A DNA stretch of 29,175 bases from NCBI GenBank assembly GCA_964450835.1, contig CAYVEQ010000024.1, positions 1 through 29,175 of the forward strand. The letters run 5' to 3'. The stretch is from Caccocola sp964450835 (GTDB lineage Bacteria > Synergistota > Synergistia > Synergistales > Synergistaceae). The notes beneath the pieces were generated by a model that was not told where the DNA came from, did no database searches, and saw nothing but the letters and a program-made list of their open reading frames with translations. The position numbers were made by a program, and so were the translations under genes. Positions 13,638-20,796 of the stretch are shown piece after piece (the first letter of the stretch is position 1; each line of letters begins with the position of its first letter).

Positions 13638-14240
13638 TTATTTCCCGTCCGGGCGGCTGCCGGGCTTTACAAGAGGAAGCCCTTGGGCACAGAGCGGGCA
13701 CTCCTCAGGCCTGTATGCGGCAAAGCTGACCTTTACGAGCGATTTAAGCTCCCACTCCGGCAGGCAATCGGGGGCGCGGCGGTCTGCAATGCATCCCGAG
13801 GCGACCCACTCCGCCCCGCCGTCAACGAGTACACGCGCCGATTCGCGCGACGATTTTCCCGTAGTGCAGACGTCCTCGACCAGGACGAAACGTTTCGCCC
13901 CGGGGTGCGGGAAACGCTTCAGCCGCATCTCGCCCTCTACACGCTCCGTGAAGAGAAAGGGAACGCCCAGGGCGCGCGCGACTTCGTGTCCGATGATAAG
14001 GCCGCCGAGAGCGGGCGAGAGTATGAAATCGGGCTCGTAGCGGGCAAGCAGCTTCGCCAGCTCTCCTCCGGCGAAGGCCGCGAAGGCGGGGAAGCGCAGC
14101 ATGAGAGCGCACTGCATATAATTGTCGCTGTGCAGCCCCGATGTGAGTTTGAAATGCCCGTGCAGACGGGCTCCGCTTTCTTTCATCATCTCGAGAATTT
14201 TTTCGGAAACTTCTTCGCCTGCGCCGCTGCCGTTCATCAT
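13638..14240 (-). CDS. pyrE: orotate phosphoribosyltransferase
   Basis: This 200-residue enzyme makes OMP from orotate and PRPP, the fifth step of UMP synthesis. Key marks are GHFKLTSGLHSDNYMQCALM (residues 28-47), ILSPALGGLIIGHEVARALG near 73-92, the KRF Lys/Arg region FTERVEGEMRLKRF, and the PRPP-binding loop FVLVEDVCTTGKSSRESARV. The C terminus contains CIADRR and CPLCAQGLPLVKPG, typical of the form with a CPLC motif. Its ATG overlaps the pyrF stop (ATGATGA), and the binding-protein gene follows after 3 bases, so translation is coupled on both sides. Confidence 0.95.
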   Translation of the reverse strand: MMNGSGAGEEVSEKILEMMKESGARLHGHFKLTSGLHSDNYMQCALMLRFPAFAAFAGGELAKLLARYEPDFILSPALGGLIIGHEVARALGVPFLFTERVEGEMRLKRFPHPGAKRFVLVEDVCTTGKSSRESARVLVDGGAEWVASGCIADRRAPDCLPEWELKSLVKVSFAAYRPEECPLCAQGLPLVKPGSRPDGK

Positions 14241-14944
14241 TTAGAGACCTCCCCGAGAGTTTTCAATATATCTTTTGCCGCGGCCACAGGGTCGGCGGCT
14301 TCCAATATCGGCCGTCCCACGACTATATAGGACGCCCCTGCTTTCGCCGCATCCGCCGCGGTCGCGACGCGGGCCTGATCCTCCCCGCTTACTTTCTTTG
14401 TCCTTATGCCGGGAACGACGCGCAAAAGCCCCAGGGCGAGTCCGCGCAGAAGCTCAAGGTCAAGGGGCGAACATACTATCCCGTCAAGGCCAGCGCGTTC
14501 GGCCGTCTTCGCGCGCCCAGCAAGAGCTTCGTTCATGCCGCAGCCGGGGTGAACGTCGCTCCACAGCTCCCCGCCCAGGCTCGTCAGCACCGTGATGCCG
14601 AATAGCTTCATGCCGCTTCCGGCTCTGTCGCGCGCGGCCGCGGCGCGCGACATCATCTCAAAGCCGCCCGAAGTGTGCATCGAGAGCGCCCAAAGGCCGG
14701 CTTCGGCGAGAGGCTCGACAGCCAGGGCCACGGTGTTCGGAATGTCGTGCAGTTTAAGGTCGAGGAATACATTGTACCCGCGCGAGATTACTTCGCGGAC
14801 AAAAGGCAGGCCGCCCATGGCGTAAAGGCGCGGCCCGATTTTGACGAAGCGCGCGGCCCCGTCCAGGCGCTCCAGAAATCCGCGCGCCGCGTCGGGCGTC
14901 GGCAGGTCGAGCGCGAGTATAAGGCCGCACTGTCCGGTTTTCAT
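14237..14944 (-). CDS. pyrF: orotidine-5'-phosphate decarboxylase
   Basis: This 235-residue TIM-barrel enzyme decarboxylates OMP to UMP, the last step of the pathway. It opens with GLILALDLPTPDAARGFLER. The catalytic Lys/Asp signature is NVFLDLKLHDIPNTVALAVE (DxKxxD, near residues 60-70). Later marks are SMHTSGGFEMM, ITVLTSLGGELW, the phosphate-binding VVPGIRTKK and SYIVVGRPILEAADP. Full length. It starts at ATG 14944 with GGGGG 7-8 bases upstream. It is separated from pyrC by 110 bases that contain a TATAAT and a perfect 11-bp hairpin, so pyrF-pyrE may have its own promoter. The 3' end overlaps pyrE. Confidence 0.96.
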   Translation of the reverse strand: MKTGQCGLILALDLPTPDAARGFLERLDGAARFVKIGPRLYAMGGLPFVREVISRGYNVFLDLKLHDIPNTVALAVEPLAEAGLWALSMHTSGGFEMMSRAAAARDRAGSGMKLFGITVLTSLGGELWSDVHPGCGMNEALAGRAKTAERAGLDGIVCSPLDLELLRGLALGLLRVVPGIRTKKVSGEDQARVATAADAAKAGASYIVVGRPILEAADPVAAAKDILKTLGEVSK

Positions 14945-14964
14945 AATTCATACCCCCGTAATGA

Positions 14965-14991
14965 GATAGCACAACGCGAGGTTGTGCTATC
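14965..14991. repeat. perfect 11-bp inverted repeat in the pyrF leader
   Basis: GATAGCACAAC (14965-14975) and GTTGTGCTATC (14981-14991) flank a 5-base loop (GCGAG), 21 bases above the pyrF start and just downstream of the TATAAT. No T tract follows on the minus strand, so it is not a terminator. It could be an operator or an mRNA 5' hairpin. Confidence 0.7.
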
Positions 14992-15003
14992 CGTTCTTTT
15001 TAT

Positions 15004-15009
15004 ATTATA
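15004..15009 (-). promoter_or_regulatory. candidate -10 box for pyrF-pyrE
   Basis: TATAAT (within TTATAATATAA) on the minus strand between pyrC and pyrF. No good -35 is seen, but its position places the predicted transcript start just before the inverted repeat. Confidence 0.45.
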
Positions 15010-15054
15010 ACCGCCTCGCCGCGAATTTGTGCGGGGCGCTCTTTTTCGCGCGGG

Positions 15055-16359
15055 TTACAGCTCTTCGTCGTCCTGCCAGATTTCCCGGCCTTCGACGAAT
15101 GTCATGACCGGCCACCCCGTGAGCGCCATCCCCTCCCACGGACAGCAGCGCGCCTTGCTGTGCCACGACGAGCAGTCGACTATGCGGGTGCGGTTTTCGT
15201 CTATCACCGTGATGTCGGCAGGAGCGCCAACGGCTATCGCGCCGAGCTTATGCCATTTTTCTGGAAGCAGGGCGGCGGGGGCGCTTGTCATCTTTCTGAG
15301 TATGAGCGAAAGCGGCACTTCGGGATGGTTTTTCGCGCGGTAGTCGATGAGCACCGCGGCGGCGCATTCAAGCGACGCGATGCCGAAGGGAGCCTCCTGG
15401 AAAGGCTCGTCCTTTTCGTCCATGTGCCACGGCGCATGGTCCGTCACGATCGCGTCGATCGTCCCGTCTACGAGCCCCTCCCAAAGGGCGCGCTGGTCTT
15501 CCGCGGCGCGCAGCGGCGGGTTGACCTTGAAGCGCGAGTTGTAGCCGCTGCCGATGACGGCGTTTTCGTTCAGCGTCAGGTGATGGAAAGTCGTGTCGCA
15601 CGTCACGTCGAGCCCGGCGCGCTTCGCGTTGCGGATAAGCTCCACCGCTCCCGCGCAGGAGAGGTGCGTGAAATGTATGCGCGAGCCTGTGTCGCGGACG
15701 AGCGCAATCCCGCGCGCCACGTCTATCTCCTCCGATGCCCCCGGAATGCCCTTCAGGCCGGAGATCGCGCTGACCCGTCCCTCATGCACCTGCCCGCCCT
15801 GAAAGAGGCTGATTTCTTCCGGGTGTTCCATAACGCGCGGGAGGCGCTTGCCAGTGTAAAGGAGCGCCAGCCGCAGCAGATGGCTCGTCGCCACCGGCGA
15901 GCCGTCGTCGGTGAAGAAGACAGCGCCGGCCTCGGCCATTTTTCCCATCTCGCATATCTCCTGCCCCTTGCGCATCTTGCTGACGCAGCCGGCCGGAAGT
16001 ATGCGCGATGCGCCCGCCGCGGCTCCGTGGCTCAGCACGTATTCGACGAGCGCCGGCTCCGACACGGGCGGCTTTGTGTTCGGCATCGCCACGAGAGTCG
16101 TAAACCCGCCCGCGGCGCCGGCCATCGCCCCGCTTTTAAGATCCTCGTTCCATTCGAGGCCCGGGTCGCGGAAGTGCGCGTGCAGGTCGATAAATCCGGG
16201 CGAAAGCAGCCTGCCGCCGCCTTCTATCGTCTCGGCGCCGTTTTCCTCAAGCGCCTCGCCAGTCTTCGCGATTTTTCCGTCCTCGACGAGAAGACAGTCG
16301 TCTTTTATAAATTCCGTTCCGTTGAATATCTTGAATCCTTTGAACAAAAGCTTTCCCAT
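15055..16359 (-). CDS. pyrC: dihydroorotase
   Basis: This 434-residue amidohydrolase cyclises carbamoyl-aspartate to dihydroorotate, the third step of UMP synthesis. Signatures are LSPGFIDLHAHFRDPGLEWN (the HxH metal motif, near residue 55), VAMPNTKPPVSEPALVEY, FTDDGSPVATSHLLR (the DDG that replaces the carboxylated Lys in some class I enzymes), RIHFTHLSCAGAVELIRNAK, and IVTDHAPWHMDEKDEPFQEA near 300. These place it in the class I (AllB/PyrC) type and support an active zinc enzyme. The start was set at ATG 16359 with GGAGGT 9 bases upstream, sharing one base with the pyrB stop (TAATG). A longer frame reaching 16554 overlaps pyrB and is not needed. Confidence 0.95.
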   Translation of the reverse strand: MGKLLFKGFKIFNGTEFIKDDCLLVEDGKIAKTGEALEENGAETIEGGGRLLSPGFIDLHAHFRDPGLEWNEDLKSGAMAGAAGGFTTLVAMPNTKPPVSEPALVEYVLSHGAAAGASRILPAGCVSKMRKGQEICEMGKMAEAGAVFFTDDGSPVATSHLLRLALLYTGKRLPRVMEHPEEISLFQGGQVHEGRVSAISGLKGIPGASEEIDVARGIALVRDTGSRIHFTHLSCAGAVELIRNAKRAGLDVTCDTTFHHLTLNENAVIGSGYNSRFKVNPPLRAAEDQRALWEGLVDGTIDAIVTDHAPWHMDEKDEPFQEAPFGIASLECAAAVLIDYRAKNHPEVPLSLILRKMTSAPAALLPEKWHKLGAIAVGAPADITVIDENRTRIVDCSSWHSKARCCPWEGMALTGWPVMTFVEGREIWQDDEEL

Positions 16360-17315
16360 TATCTCGCACCTCCGCCGCAGAGGAAAAGAAGCGCCATTCT
16401 CGTGGCGACACCCGAACGCACCTGCTCCAGTATCACGCTCTGGTGTCCGTCGGCCACCTCGGAGGCGATTTCGACGCCGCGGTTGATAGGTCCCGGGTGC
16501 ATCGCCAGAGCGCCCGGCTTCGCGAGCTTCATAAGCTCCCCGTCCGCCCCCCACCAGCGGTGATACTCGTCCACAGAGGGAAAAAGCCCCTCCTGCTGGC
16601 GCTCGCGCTGAATGCGGAGCAGATAGACCATATCAGCGCCCTCTACCGCCGCGCGCGCGTCGCGCTCGTAGTTCACGCCGAGGCACTCTACCTCGCGCGG
16701 CATCAGTGTGGGCGGCCCTGAAAGCACGACGTCACAGCCCATCGTCCTGAAAGCTATCACGTCGCTGCGCGCCACGCGGCTGTGGAGAACGTCGCCGACA
16801 AGCGCGATTTTACGCCCCGCAAGGTCGCCGAAATGTTTCCATGCCGTGTAGACGTCAAGCAGAGCCTGAGTCGGGTGCGCGTGCGTGCCGTCGCCCGCGT
16901 TGAGCACAATGCCGCGCTTCAGCTTCGACGCCAGGTACTGCGCCGCGCCGACCGCTCCGTGGCGCATGACGACAATATCCGCGCCCATAGCCTCGAGCGT
17001 CCATGCCGTGTCGCGCATGGTCTCGCCCTTCGCGGTGCTTGAGCCGGAGACGGACCAGTTCACGACGTCGGCCGAGAGCATCTTTTCCGCAAGCTCGAAA
17101 GAAACGCGCGTGCGCGTCGAGTTCTCAAAGAACAGGTTGACGCACATCTTCCCGCGCAAAGCCGGAACCTTCTTGACCGGTCTGTCCATAACGTTCTCCA
17201 TGTGGCGGGACTGGTCGAGGAAGAAAAGAAATTCCTCCCGCGTCCAGTTGTCAAGGTCTATGACGCTTCTGTGGCGCCACGTCAGCTGTCCGATTTCGTT
17301 AAGCGTCGCGCTCAC
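16359..17315 (-). CDS. pyrB: aspartate carbamoyltransferase, catalytic subunit
   Basis: This 318-residue enzyme makes N-carbamoyl-L-aspartate from carbamoyl phosphate and aspartate, the committed step of pyrimidine synthesis. The carbamoyl-phosphate loop FFENSTRTRVSFELAEKMLS is at residues 62-81, the second-subunit loop VSGSSTAKGET (Ser and Lys) follows, then HAHPTQALLDVYTAW, LVGDVLHSRVARSDVIAFR and ALAMHPGPINRGVEI. All catalytic residues are visible. There is no regulatory PyrI in the window, consistent with an unregulated trimer and with transcriptional control by the upstream pyrR and leader. It starts at GTG 17315, which overlaps the end of pyrR by 17 bases, with GGGGTGG upstream. The stop shares a base with the pyrC start. 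Confidence 0.96.
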   Translation of the reverse strand: MSATLNEIGQLTWRHRSVIDLDNWTREEFLFFLDQSRHMENVMDRPVKKVPALRGKMCVNLFFENSTRTRVSFELAEKMLSADVVNWSVSGSSTAKGETMRDTAWTLEAMGADIVVMRHGAVGAAQYLASKLKRGIVLNAGDGTHAHPTQALLDVYTAWKHFGDLAGRKIALVGDVLHSRVARSDVIAFRTMGCDVVLSGPPTLMPREVECLGVNYERDARAAVEGADMVYLLRIQRERQQEGLFPSVDEYHRWWGADGELMKLAKPGALAMHPGPINRGVEIASEVADGHQSVILEQVRSGVATRMALLFLCGGGAR

Positions 17316-17850
17316 AGATTACCACCCCGTCTTTTCCGTCAAGCTCAGCCACTCTTACCTCGATGACCTCGTTCTTGGAAGTAGGCACATTCCTTCCGCA
17401 AATATCCGCGTGTATAGGCAGCTCCCTGTGGCCGCGGTCTACAATCACCGCGAGCTGCACAATCTGCGGGCGGCCGAGGTCGATAAGGGCCTCGAGCGCC
17501 GCGCGTACCGTGCGCCCCGTAAAGAGGACGTCGTCGACAAGAAAAATATTCTTTCCGGCGATGTCGACGGGCATCCTCGTGCTGTGGACGATAGGCTGCT
17601 CCGCAAGAGAAGTAAGGTCATCGCGGTAAAGAGTGATGTCAAGCTCGCCGCACGGAACCCTGCGCCCCTCCGCCTCCTCAATCAGCTTCTGGAGCCTGCG
17701 CGCGATATATACGCCGCGCCTGTGAATCCCGATAAGCACCATATTCTCCGTGCCTTTATTGTGCTCCACCATTTCATGAGCTATTCTGCGAATGACGCGG
17801 CCGAGATCCTGCGAATCCATAAGCTGCGCTTTTTCTCTGAGTTCCGCCAT
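17299..17850 (-). CDS. pyrR: PyrR bifunctional pyr regulator / uracil phosphoribosyltransferase
   Basis: This 183-residue protein of the type I PRTase fold acts in Bacillus-like bacteria as a UMP-sensing RNA-binding attenuator, with weak uracil phosphoribosyltransferase activity. Marks are LIGIHRRGVYIARRL (residues 39-53), the PRPP loop KNIFLVDDVLFTGRTVRAAL (residues 100-119), QIVQLAVIVDRGHRELPIHA, and DICGRNVPTSKNEVIEVRV at the C terminus. It is the first enzyme-size gene of the unit, after a 38-codon leader ORF. It starts at ATG 17850 with AAGGAGG 7 bases upstream. Whether this PyrR regulates this operon, and whether the leader holds its binding loop, is not settled here; I see no confident match to the Bacillus PyrR-binding loop. 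Confidence 0.95.
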   Translation of the reverse strand: MAELREKAQLMDSQDLGRVIRRIAHEMVEHNKGTENMVLIGIHRRGVYIARRLQKLIEEAEGRRVPCGELDITLYRDDLTSLAEQPIVHSTRMPVDIAGKNIFLVDDVLFTGRTVRAALEALIDLGRPQIVQLAVIVDRGHRELPIHADICGRNVPTSKNEVIEVRVAELDGKDGVVICERDA

Positions 17851-17869
17851 AAAAAGCCCTCCTTAAAAA

Positions 17870-17986
17870 TCAGTGCAAAAAACAAGACCGCTCAGACGGA
17901 CAGTTCCGCTTCAAAAACAGACAGAACGCGGCGGAGGCGCCGGAATTTCCGCGAACGGCAAAAATCCGGAAAATTTGCTGGACCAT
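17870..17986 (-). promoter_or_regulatory. pyr operon leader ORF (38 codons) with switchable SD pairing
   Basis: A 39-codon frame begins with ATG 17986 (product starts MVQQIFRIFAVRG, ends CPSERSCFLH). It has a strong GGGAGG site 6 bases before, and it stops 19 bases above the pyrR ATG. The predicted transcription start lies about 24 bases above its ATG. T-rich stretches (17963-17959, 17917-17913, 17882-17877) occur in the leader as in E. coli pyrBI. The leader's GGAGGCGC (17997-17990) is the exact complement of GCGCCTCC (17940-17933), which is itself complementary in part (CCTCC) to the pyrR GGAGG. The sequence shows the ORF and pairings. Translation-coupled pyrimidine sensing is inference. 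Confidence 0.5.
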
Positions 17987-18016
17987 CCCGCGCCTCCCTT
18001 TTTACAAACCGCGGTA

Positions 18017-18045
18017 AGTATATGATATTTCAAGATATTGTGCAA
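18017..18045 (-). promoter_or_regulatory. sigma-70 promoter of the pyr operon
   Basis: On the minus strand TTGCAC (18045-18040), exactly 17 bases, then TATACT (18022-18017). Both boxes are close to consensus. The predicted start is about 18010, giving roughly a 160-base leader before pyrR. Confidence 0.82.
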
Positions 18046-18137
18046 GCGGTTGCAAAAAATTATATTTCCGGCGGAATCGCGGTCTTCGCCGAAACTCACG
18101 CCTCGCGTTGCGCCCCGCGTCCCGCTGCCGAAGCGCA

Positions 18138-18167
18138 TAAAAAGCGGCGCGGGAAACCCCGCGCCGC
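18138..18167 (-). terminator. intrinsic terminator of the antiporter gene
   Basis: GCGGCGCGGG (18144-18153) pairs perfectly with CCCGCGCCGC (18158-18167) around a 4-base loop. On the minus strand it is followed by TTTTTA (18143-18138). It lies 22 bases past the antiporter stop and ends that transcript before the pyr promoter. Confidence 0.92.
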
Positions 18168-18188
18168 GACCGAAGTTATTTTAAGGCA

Positions 18189-19661
18189 TCAGCGCCGCTG
18201 CTCCGCCGCGTAGCGGTCCGCGTCCTTTTTAAGATAGACCTGCGGCTCCGTCGGGAGCCTGAAGAAGGGGATAAAGCGATCCCAGCCCGTTAAAGTAAGC
18301 AGCAGCATAGAGCCTACGGCAATCATAGAGAAGTAGTTGTGCGCGATAACGTTGCCGGCCGTGATGCCCGAGGCGAGAGGATAGACAGAGGCGCTGATGC
18401 CGAGGAAGAACCCCATGTAGCAGTGCCACGGAATCAGCTGCGAGCCGAGGACCCCCATCGCGTCGGAGAATGTGGCGTTGCGCAGAGCGAGCGTGTACAT
18501 ATCCTCTTTTGAACCGACGACGTTCTTTTCCGTGACGTCTTTGATGATAGGGCCTATCGTCACTATCTGGGCCATCTCGTCCGAGAGCGCGGCGTTGCCG
18601 ATCAGGCAGAGGAGGCTGTTGGCGAACATCAGCTGGCGCACGTTGCGCACTGTTTTGACGATAAGAGCCGCCACGGAGTCAAAGGCGTTCATGCGGCGCA
18701 TGACGCCGCCGAAAGCCCCGACCCAGAGCATCATCGCTATCGACCAGCCGCCCGCGTCGGAAAAGCCGGTGTAGATAAGATCGAGGAAAGAACTCATGCT
18801 CTCAACCGTTCCGGCGATGAAGCCGAATATCAGCGACGAGAAAATTCCGCTCGCGATGCAGACGAGCGTGCTGTATCCCCTGATAGCGGTGGCTATGACG
18901 ATGACCAACGGAATGACCATGTAATAGGGCACGCCCTCGCGCACAAGATTGAGCAGCTTGACCGCCGAGGGGCGTTCAGCCTCGAGAGCCGTCCATACCT
19001 CGGGCGGAATCTGCGATATGGCCTCCGAGGCCTGAGCCGTCGTTCCCGTCATTCCCATGGAGGCGACAAAGAATACCGCGGCTCCCGCGACGAGGCATAT
19101 AAAGGACCAGACGCCCTGATGGCGCACACGTTTTATAATCTCAACCTGCTGAATGCCGGAGCTGACTATCGTGGTGTCGGAGATAAGCCCTATATTGTCA
19201 CCGAAGCAGGAGCCGCCCGCGATGGCGCCGATGGTAAGGAGAATATTCCCGCCGACTATGTGGTTTAGCCAGAGGAATATCGGGGCGCAGGCCGCGAATG
19301 TCCCCCACGAGGAGCCGGTCGAAATCGAAAGGATAGATGTGAGAAGGAAAGCGATAAGAGCGATCGTCTTTGCGCTGAGTCCCGCTGCGAGAGAGAGGTT
19401 TATAACCGCCGCCGCGACCCCAGTCGCCATGAAACATTCCGCGACGGCATAGGCAACCTGAAGAATCAGAAAGACTATAAGGAAATGTTTCAGGTTGTCG
19501 AGAGCCGCGTCAAGGCATTCACCGAACTTCAGACGGTCGGTAATCATCGCTATGATCGTGGCGTACATAAAAGAAAGCGGAGCGGCGACGAGAATATCCA
19601 GCCCGTAGACCATAAGTCCCGCTATGACCACTATCGGTGTCAGTTTCAGTAGAGCCTTCAT
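18189..19661 (-). CDS. NhaC-family Na+/H+ antiporter
   Basis: This 490-residue inner-membrane protein with about 11-12 predicted helices belongs to the NhaC/arginine-ornithine-type ion transporter superfamily. These proteins exchange Na+ (or an organic ion such as malate with lactate) against H+. Family marks are ILSISTGSSWGTFAACAPIF near residue 110, IAGGSCFGDNIGLISDTTIV near 145 (the conserved SDT in the ion path), SDEMAQIVTIGPII, and NATFSDAMGVLGSQLIPWHC near 395. Full length. It starts at ATG 19661 with AAGGCAGG about 10 bases upstream. Single gene, preceded by an AT-rich leader of about 340 bases and followed by a strong terminator. The ion and any co-substrate cannot be fixed from sequence. 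Confidence 0.88.
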   Translation of the reverse strand: MKALLKLTPIVVIAGLMVYGLDILVAAPLSFMYATIIAMITDRLKFGECLDAALDNLKHFLIVFLILQVAYAVAECFMATGVAAAVINLSLAAGLSAKTIALIAFLLTSILSISTGSSWGTFAACAPIFLWLNHIVGGNILLTIGAIAGGSCFGDNIGLISDTTIVSSGIQQVEIIKRVRHQGVWSFICLVAGAAVFFVASMGMTGTTAQASEAISQIPPEVWTALEAERPSAVKLLNLVREGVPYYMVIPLVIVIATAIRGYSTLVCIASGIFSSLIFGFIAGTVESMSSFLDLIYTGFSDAGGWSIAMMLWVGAFGGVMRRMNAFDSVAALIVKTVRNVRQLMFANSLLCLIGNAALSDEMAQIVTIGPIIKDVTEKNVVGSKEDMYTLALRNATFSDAMGVLGSQLIPWHCYMGFFLGISASVYPLASGITAGNVIAHNYFSMIAVGSMLLLTLTGWDRFIPFFRLPTEPQVYLKKDADRYAAEQRR

Positions 19662-19828
19662 AACACGAATGACCTGCCTTTCATATATAATTTTGTTTTC
19701 CCTGCGTTTTGTTTTTCCGTAATCGCGCCTGTTTGTCAGGCGGCGCCGCGAACAATAGTGAAGATTATCACCCCCGATGGCCTTCGTTAAACGACGCGCA
19801 AATATTTATATTTCCCATGCTTTTACCT

Positions 19829-19858
19829 ATTTTACATGAATAACAAAAATAAATACAA
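19829..19858 (-). promoter_or_regulatory. candidate promoter for the antiporter gene
   Basis: TTGTAT (19858-19853), 18 bases, TAAAAT (19834-19829) on the minus strand, 168 bases above the ATG, in very AT-rich DNA. Other hexamer pairs nearby are possible. Confidence 0.45.
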
Positions 19859-19962
19859 GAAATATTTTTATATAAATCGCCTTTTATGACAAATAAGCTA
19901 AAATTCGTAAAATATCTGCAAAGCGTTGCTTTCGGTGTTCGGAGTGCAAGACAACCCGGCGC

Positions 19963-19986
19963 CTTCGCTTTTCTCGAAAAGCGAAG
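19963..19986. terminator. hairpin downstream of the second SDR gene
   Basis: CTTCGCTTTTC and GAAAAGCGAAG (19963-19973, 19976-19986) are exact complements with a 2-base centre. It lies 17 bases past the SDR stop codon. No T tract follows on the minus strand, so the terminator role is tentative. Confidence 0.5.
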
Positions 19987-20003
19987 AACGCAGAGGCAAA
20001 AGC

Positions 20004-20756
20004 CTAGTACAGTCCCGCGGTTTCCCCGCCGTCTATTCTTATGTCGGCCCCGGTGATGTACGACGCGTCGTCGGAGGCAAGGAAGGCGTAGAGTTTGCCT
20101 ATCTCTTCCGGCTCCGCGTGGCGCTTCATCGGAATGCCTTCGTTTACTTTGGCGAGCATCTCGTCCGTGTATTCCGCACGCTGCATCGGCGTTAGGACGT
20201 AGCCCGGGCAGACGCAGTTGACGCGGACGACGGGGGCAAGTTCAAGCGCCATGCTTTTTGTCAGGAGTATCACTCCGGCTTTCGAGGCGTTGTAATCCGT
20301 GTACCAGCGGTGGCCTTCAGTGCCGTTGGTCGAGGCCGTCATGAGTATCACGCCGCTTTTCTGCGCCGTCATGCGCCGCGCGGCCTCGCGGGCACAGAGG
20401 AACATTCCGTTGAGGTTGATGTCTATCACCCGTTTCCACTGCTCGTAGGCGATGTCCGTGAAACCGGAGCGGACGCTGATTCCCGCGTTCGATATGAGCA
20501 CGTCTATCCCGCCCAGTTCCGCGTCCATTTTCTCAAAGGCCGCCTTCACCTCGGATTCTTTGCTTACGTCGCAGATGTAGCTGCCCGCGAAAGAAGGGTT
20601 TTCCGCCATTGCTTTTTCCATGGCTTCCATGTTGCAGTCGACCGCGAAGACCTTCGCTCCCTGTTCCGCGAACACCCGCGCCGTCGCGAGTCCGATGCCG
20701 CTTGCCGCGCCGGTTACGAGTACCCTCTTTCCCGCCAGTTCGTCGTAGCGTGCCAC
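20004..20756 (-). CDS. short-chain dehydrogenase/reductase (last gene of gcvP operon)
   Basis: This 250-residue cytoplasmic NAD(P)-dependent oxidoreductase of the classical SDR family has the Rossmann motif VLVTGAASGIGLATARVF near residue 12, DVLISNAGIS (NAG motif), the catalytic Ser in ILMTASTNGTEGHRWYTDY, and YTDYNASKAGVILLTKSMAL with the YxxxK dyad. The C-terminal end DASYITGADIRIDGGE is typical. The acidic VDCNMEAM after strand 2 suggests NAD rather than NADP. The GTG at 20756 was chosen as start because GGGAG lies 9 bases upstream; the TTG at 20765 is too close. Related to 3-oxoacyl-ACP reductase and 2,3-butanediol/acetoin-type enzymes, but substrate unknown. It lies 40 bases after the AcoX/NAD-kinase-like gene and is likely co-transcribed. 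Confidence 0.88.
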   Translation of the reverse strand: MARYDELAGKRVLVTGAASGIGLATARVFAEQGAKVFAVDCNMEAMEKAMAENPSFAGSYICDVSKESEVKAAFEKMDAELGGIDVLISNAGISVRSGFTDIAYEQWKRVIDINLNGMFLCAREAARRMTAQKSGVILMTASTNGTEGHRWYTDYNASKAGVILLTKSMALELAPVVRVNCVCPGYVLTPMQRAEYTDEMLAKVNEGIPMKRHAEPEEIGKLYAFLASDDASYITGADIRIDGGETAGLY

Positions 20757-20796
20757 TTGTACCAACTCCCTTTCTATTTTTTATCCGGTAAATCTT

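Larger units (their letters stand above)
19662..20003. other. 342-base gene-free region: AT-rich promoter zone and hairpin leader of the antiporter
   Basis: No coding frame of credible quality is seen. On the minus strand it holds an AT-rich promoter zone (19790-19920), a hairpin CGCCTG-TTTGT-CAGGCG at 19726-19742 in the presumed antiporter leader, and a near-perfect hairpin (19963-19986) just past the downstream SDR gene. No known riboswitch was recognised. Confidence 0.6.

Noticed and set aside
12840..14330. A 496-codon plus-strand frame opposite the binding protein and pyrE
   Set aside because: Antisense shadow. The minus-strand genes have recognised motifs and ribosome binding sites.
15160..16563. 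A 467-codon plus-strand frame opposite pyrC
   Set aside because: Antisense shadow of a well-supported dihydroorotase gene.
17881..17940. Attenuator terminator before pyrR
   Set aside because: Candidate stems near the T-rich tract are weak (3-4 bp or bulged). I could not define a convincing terminator.
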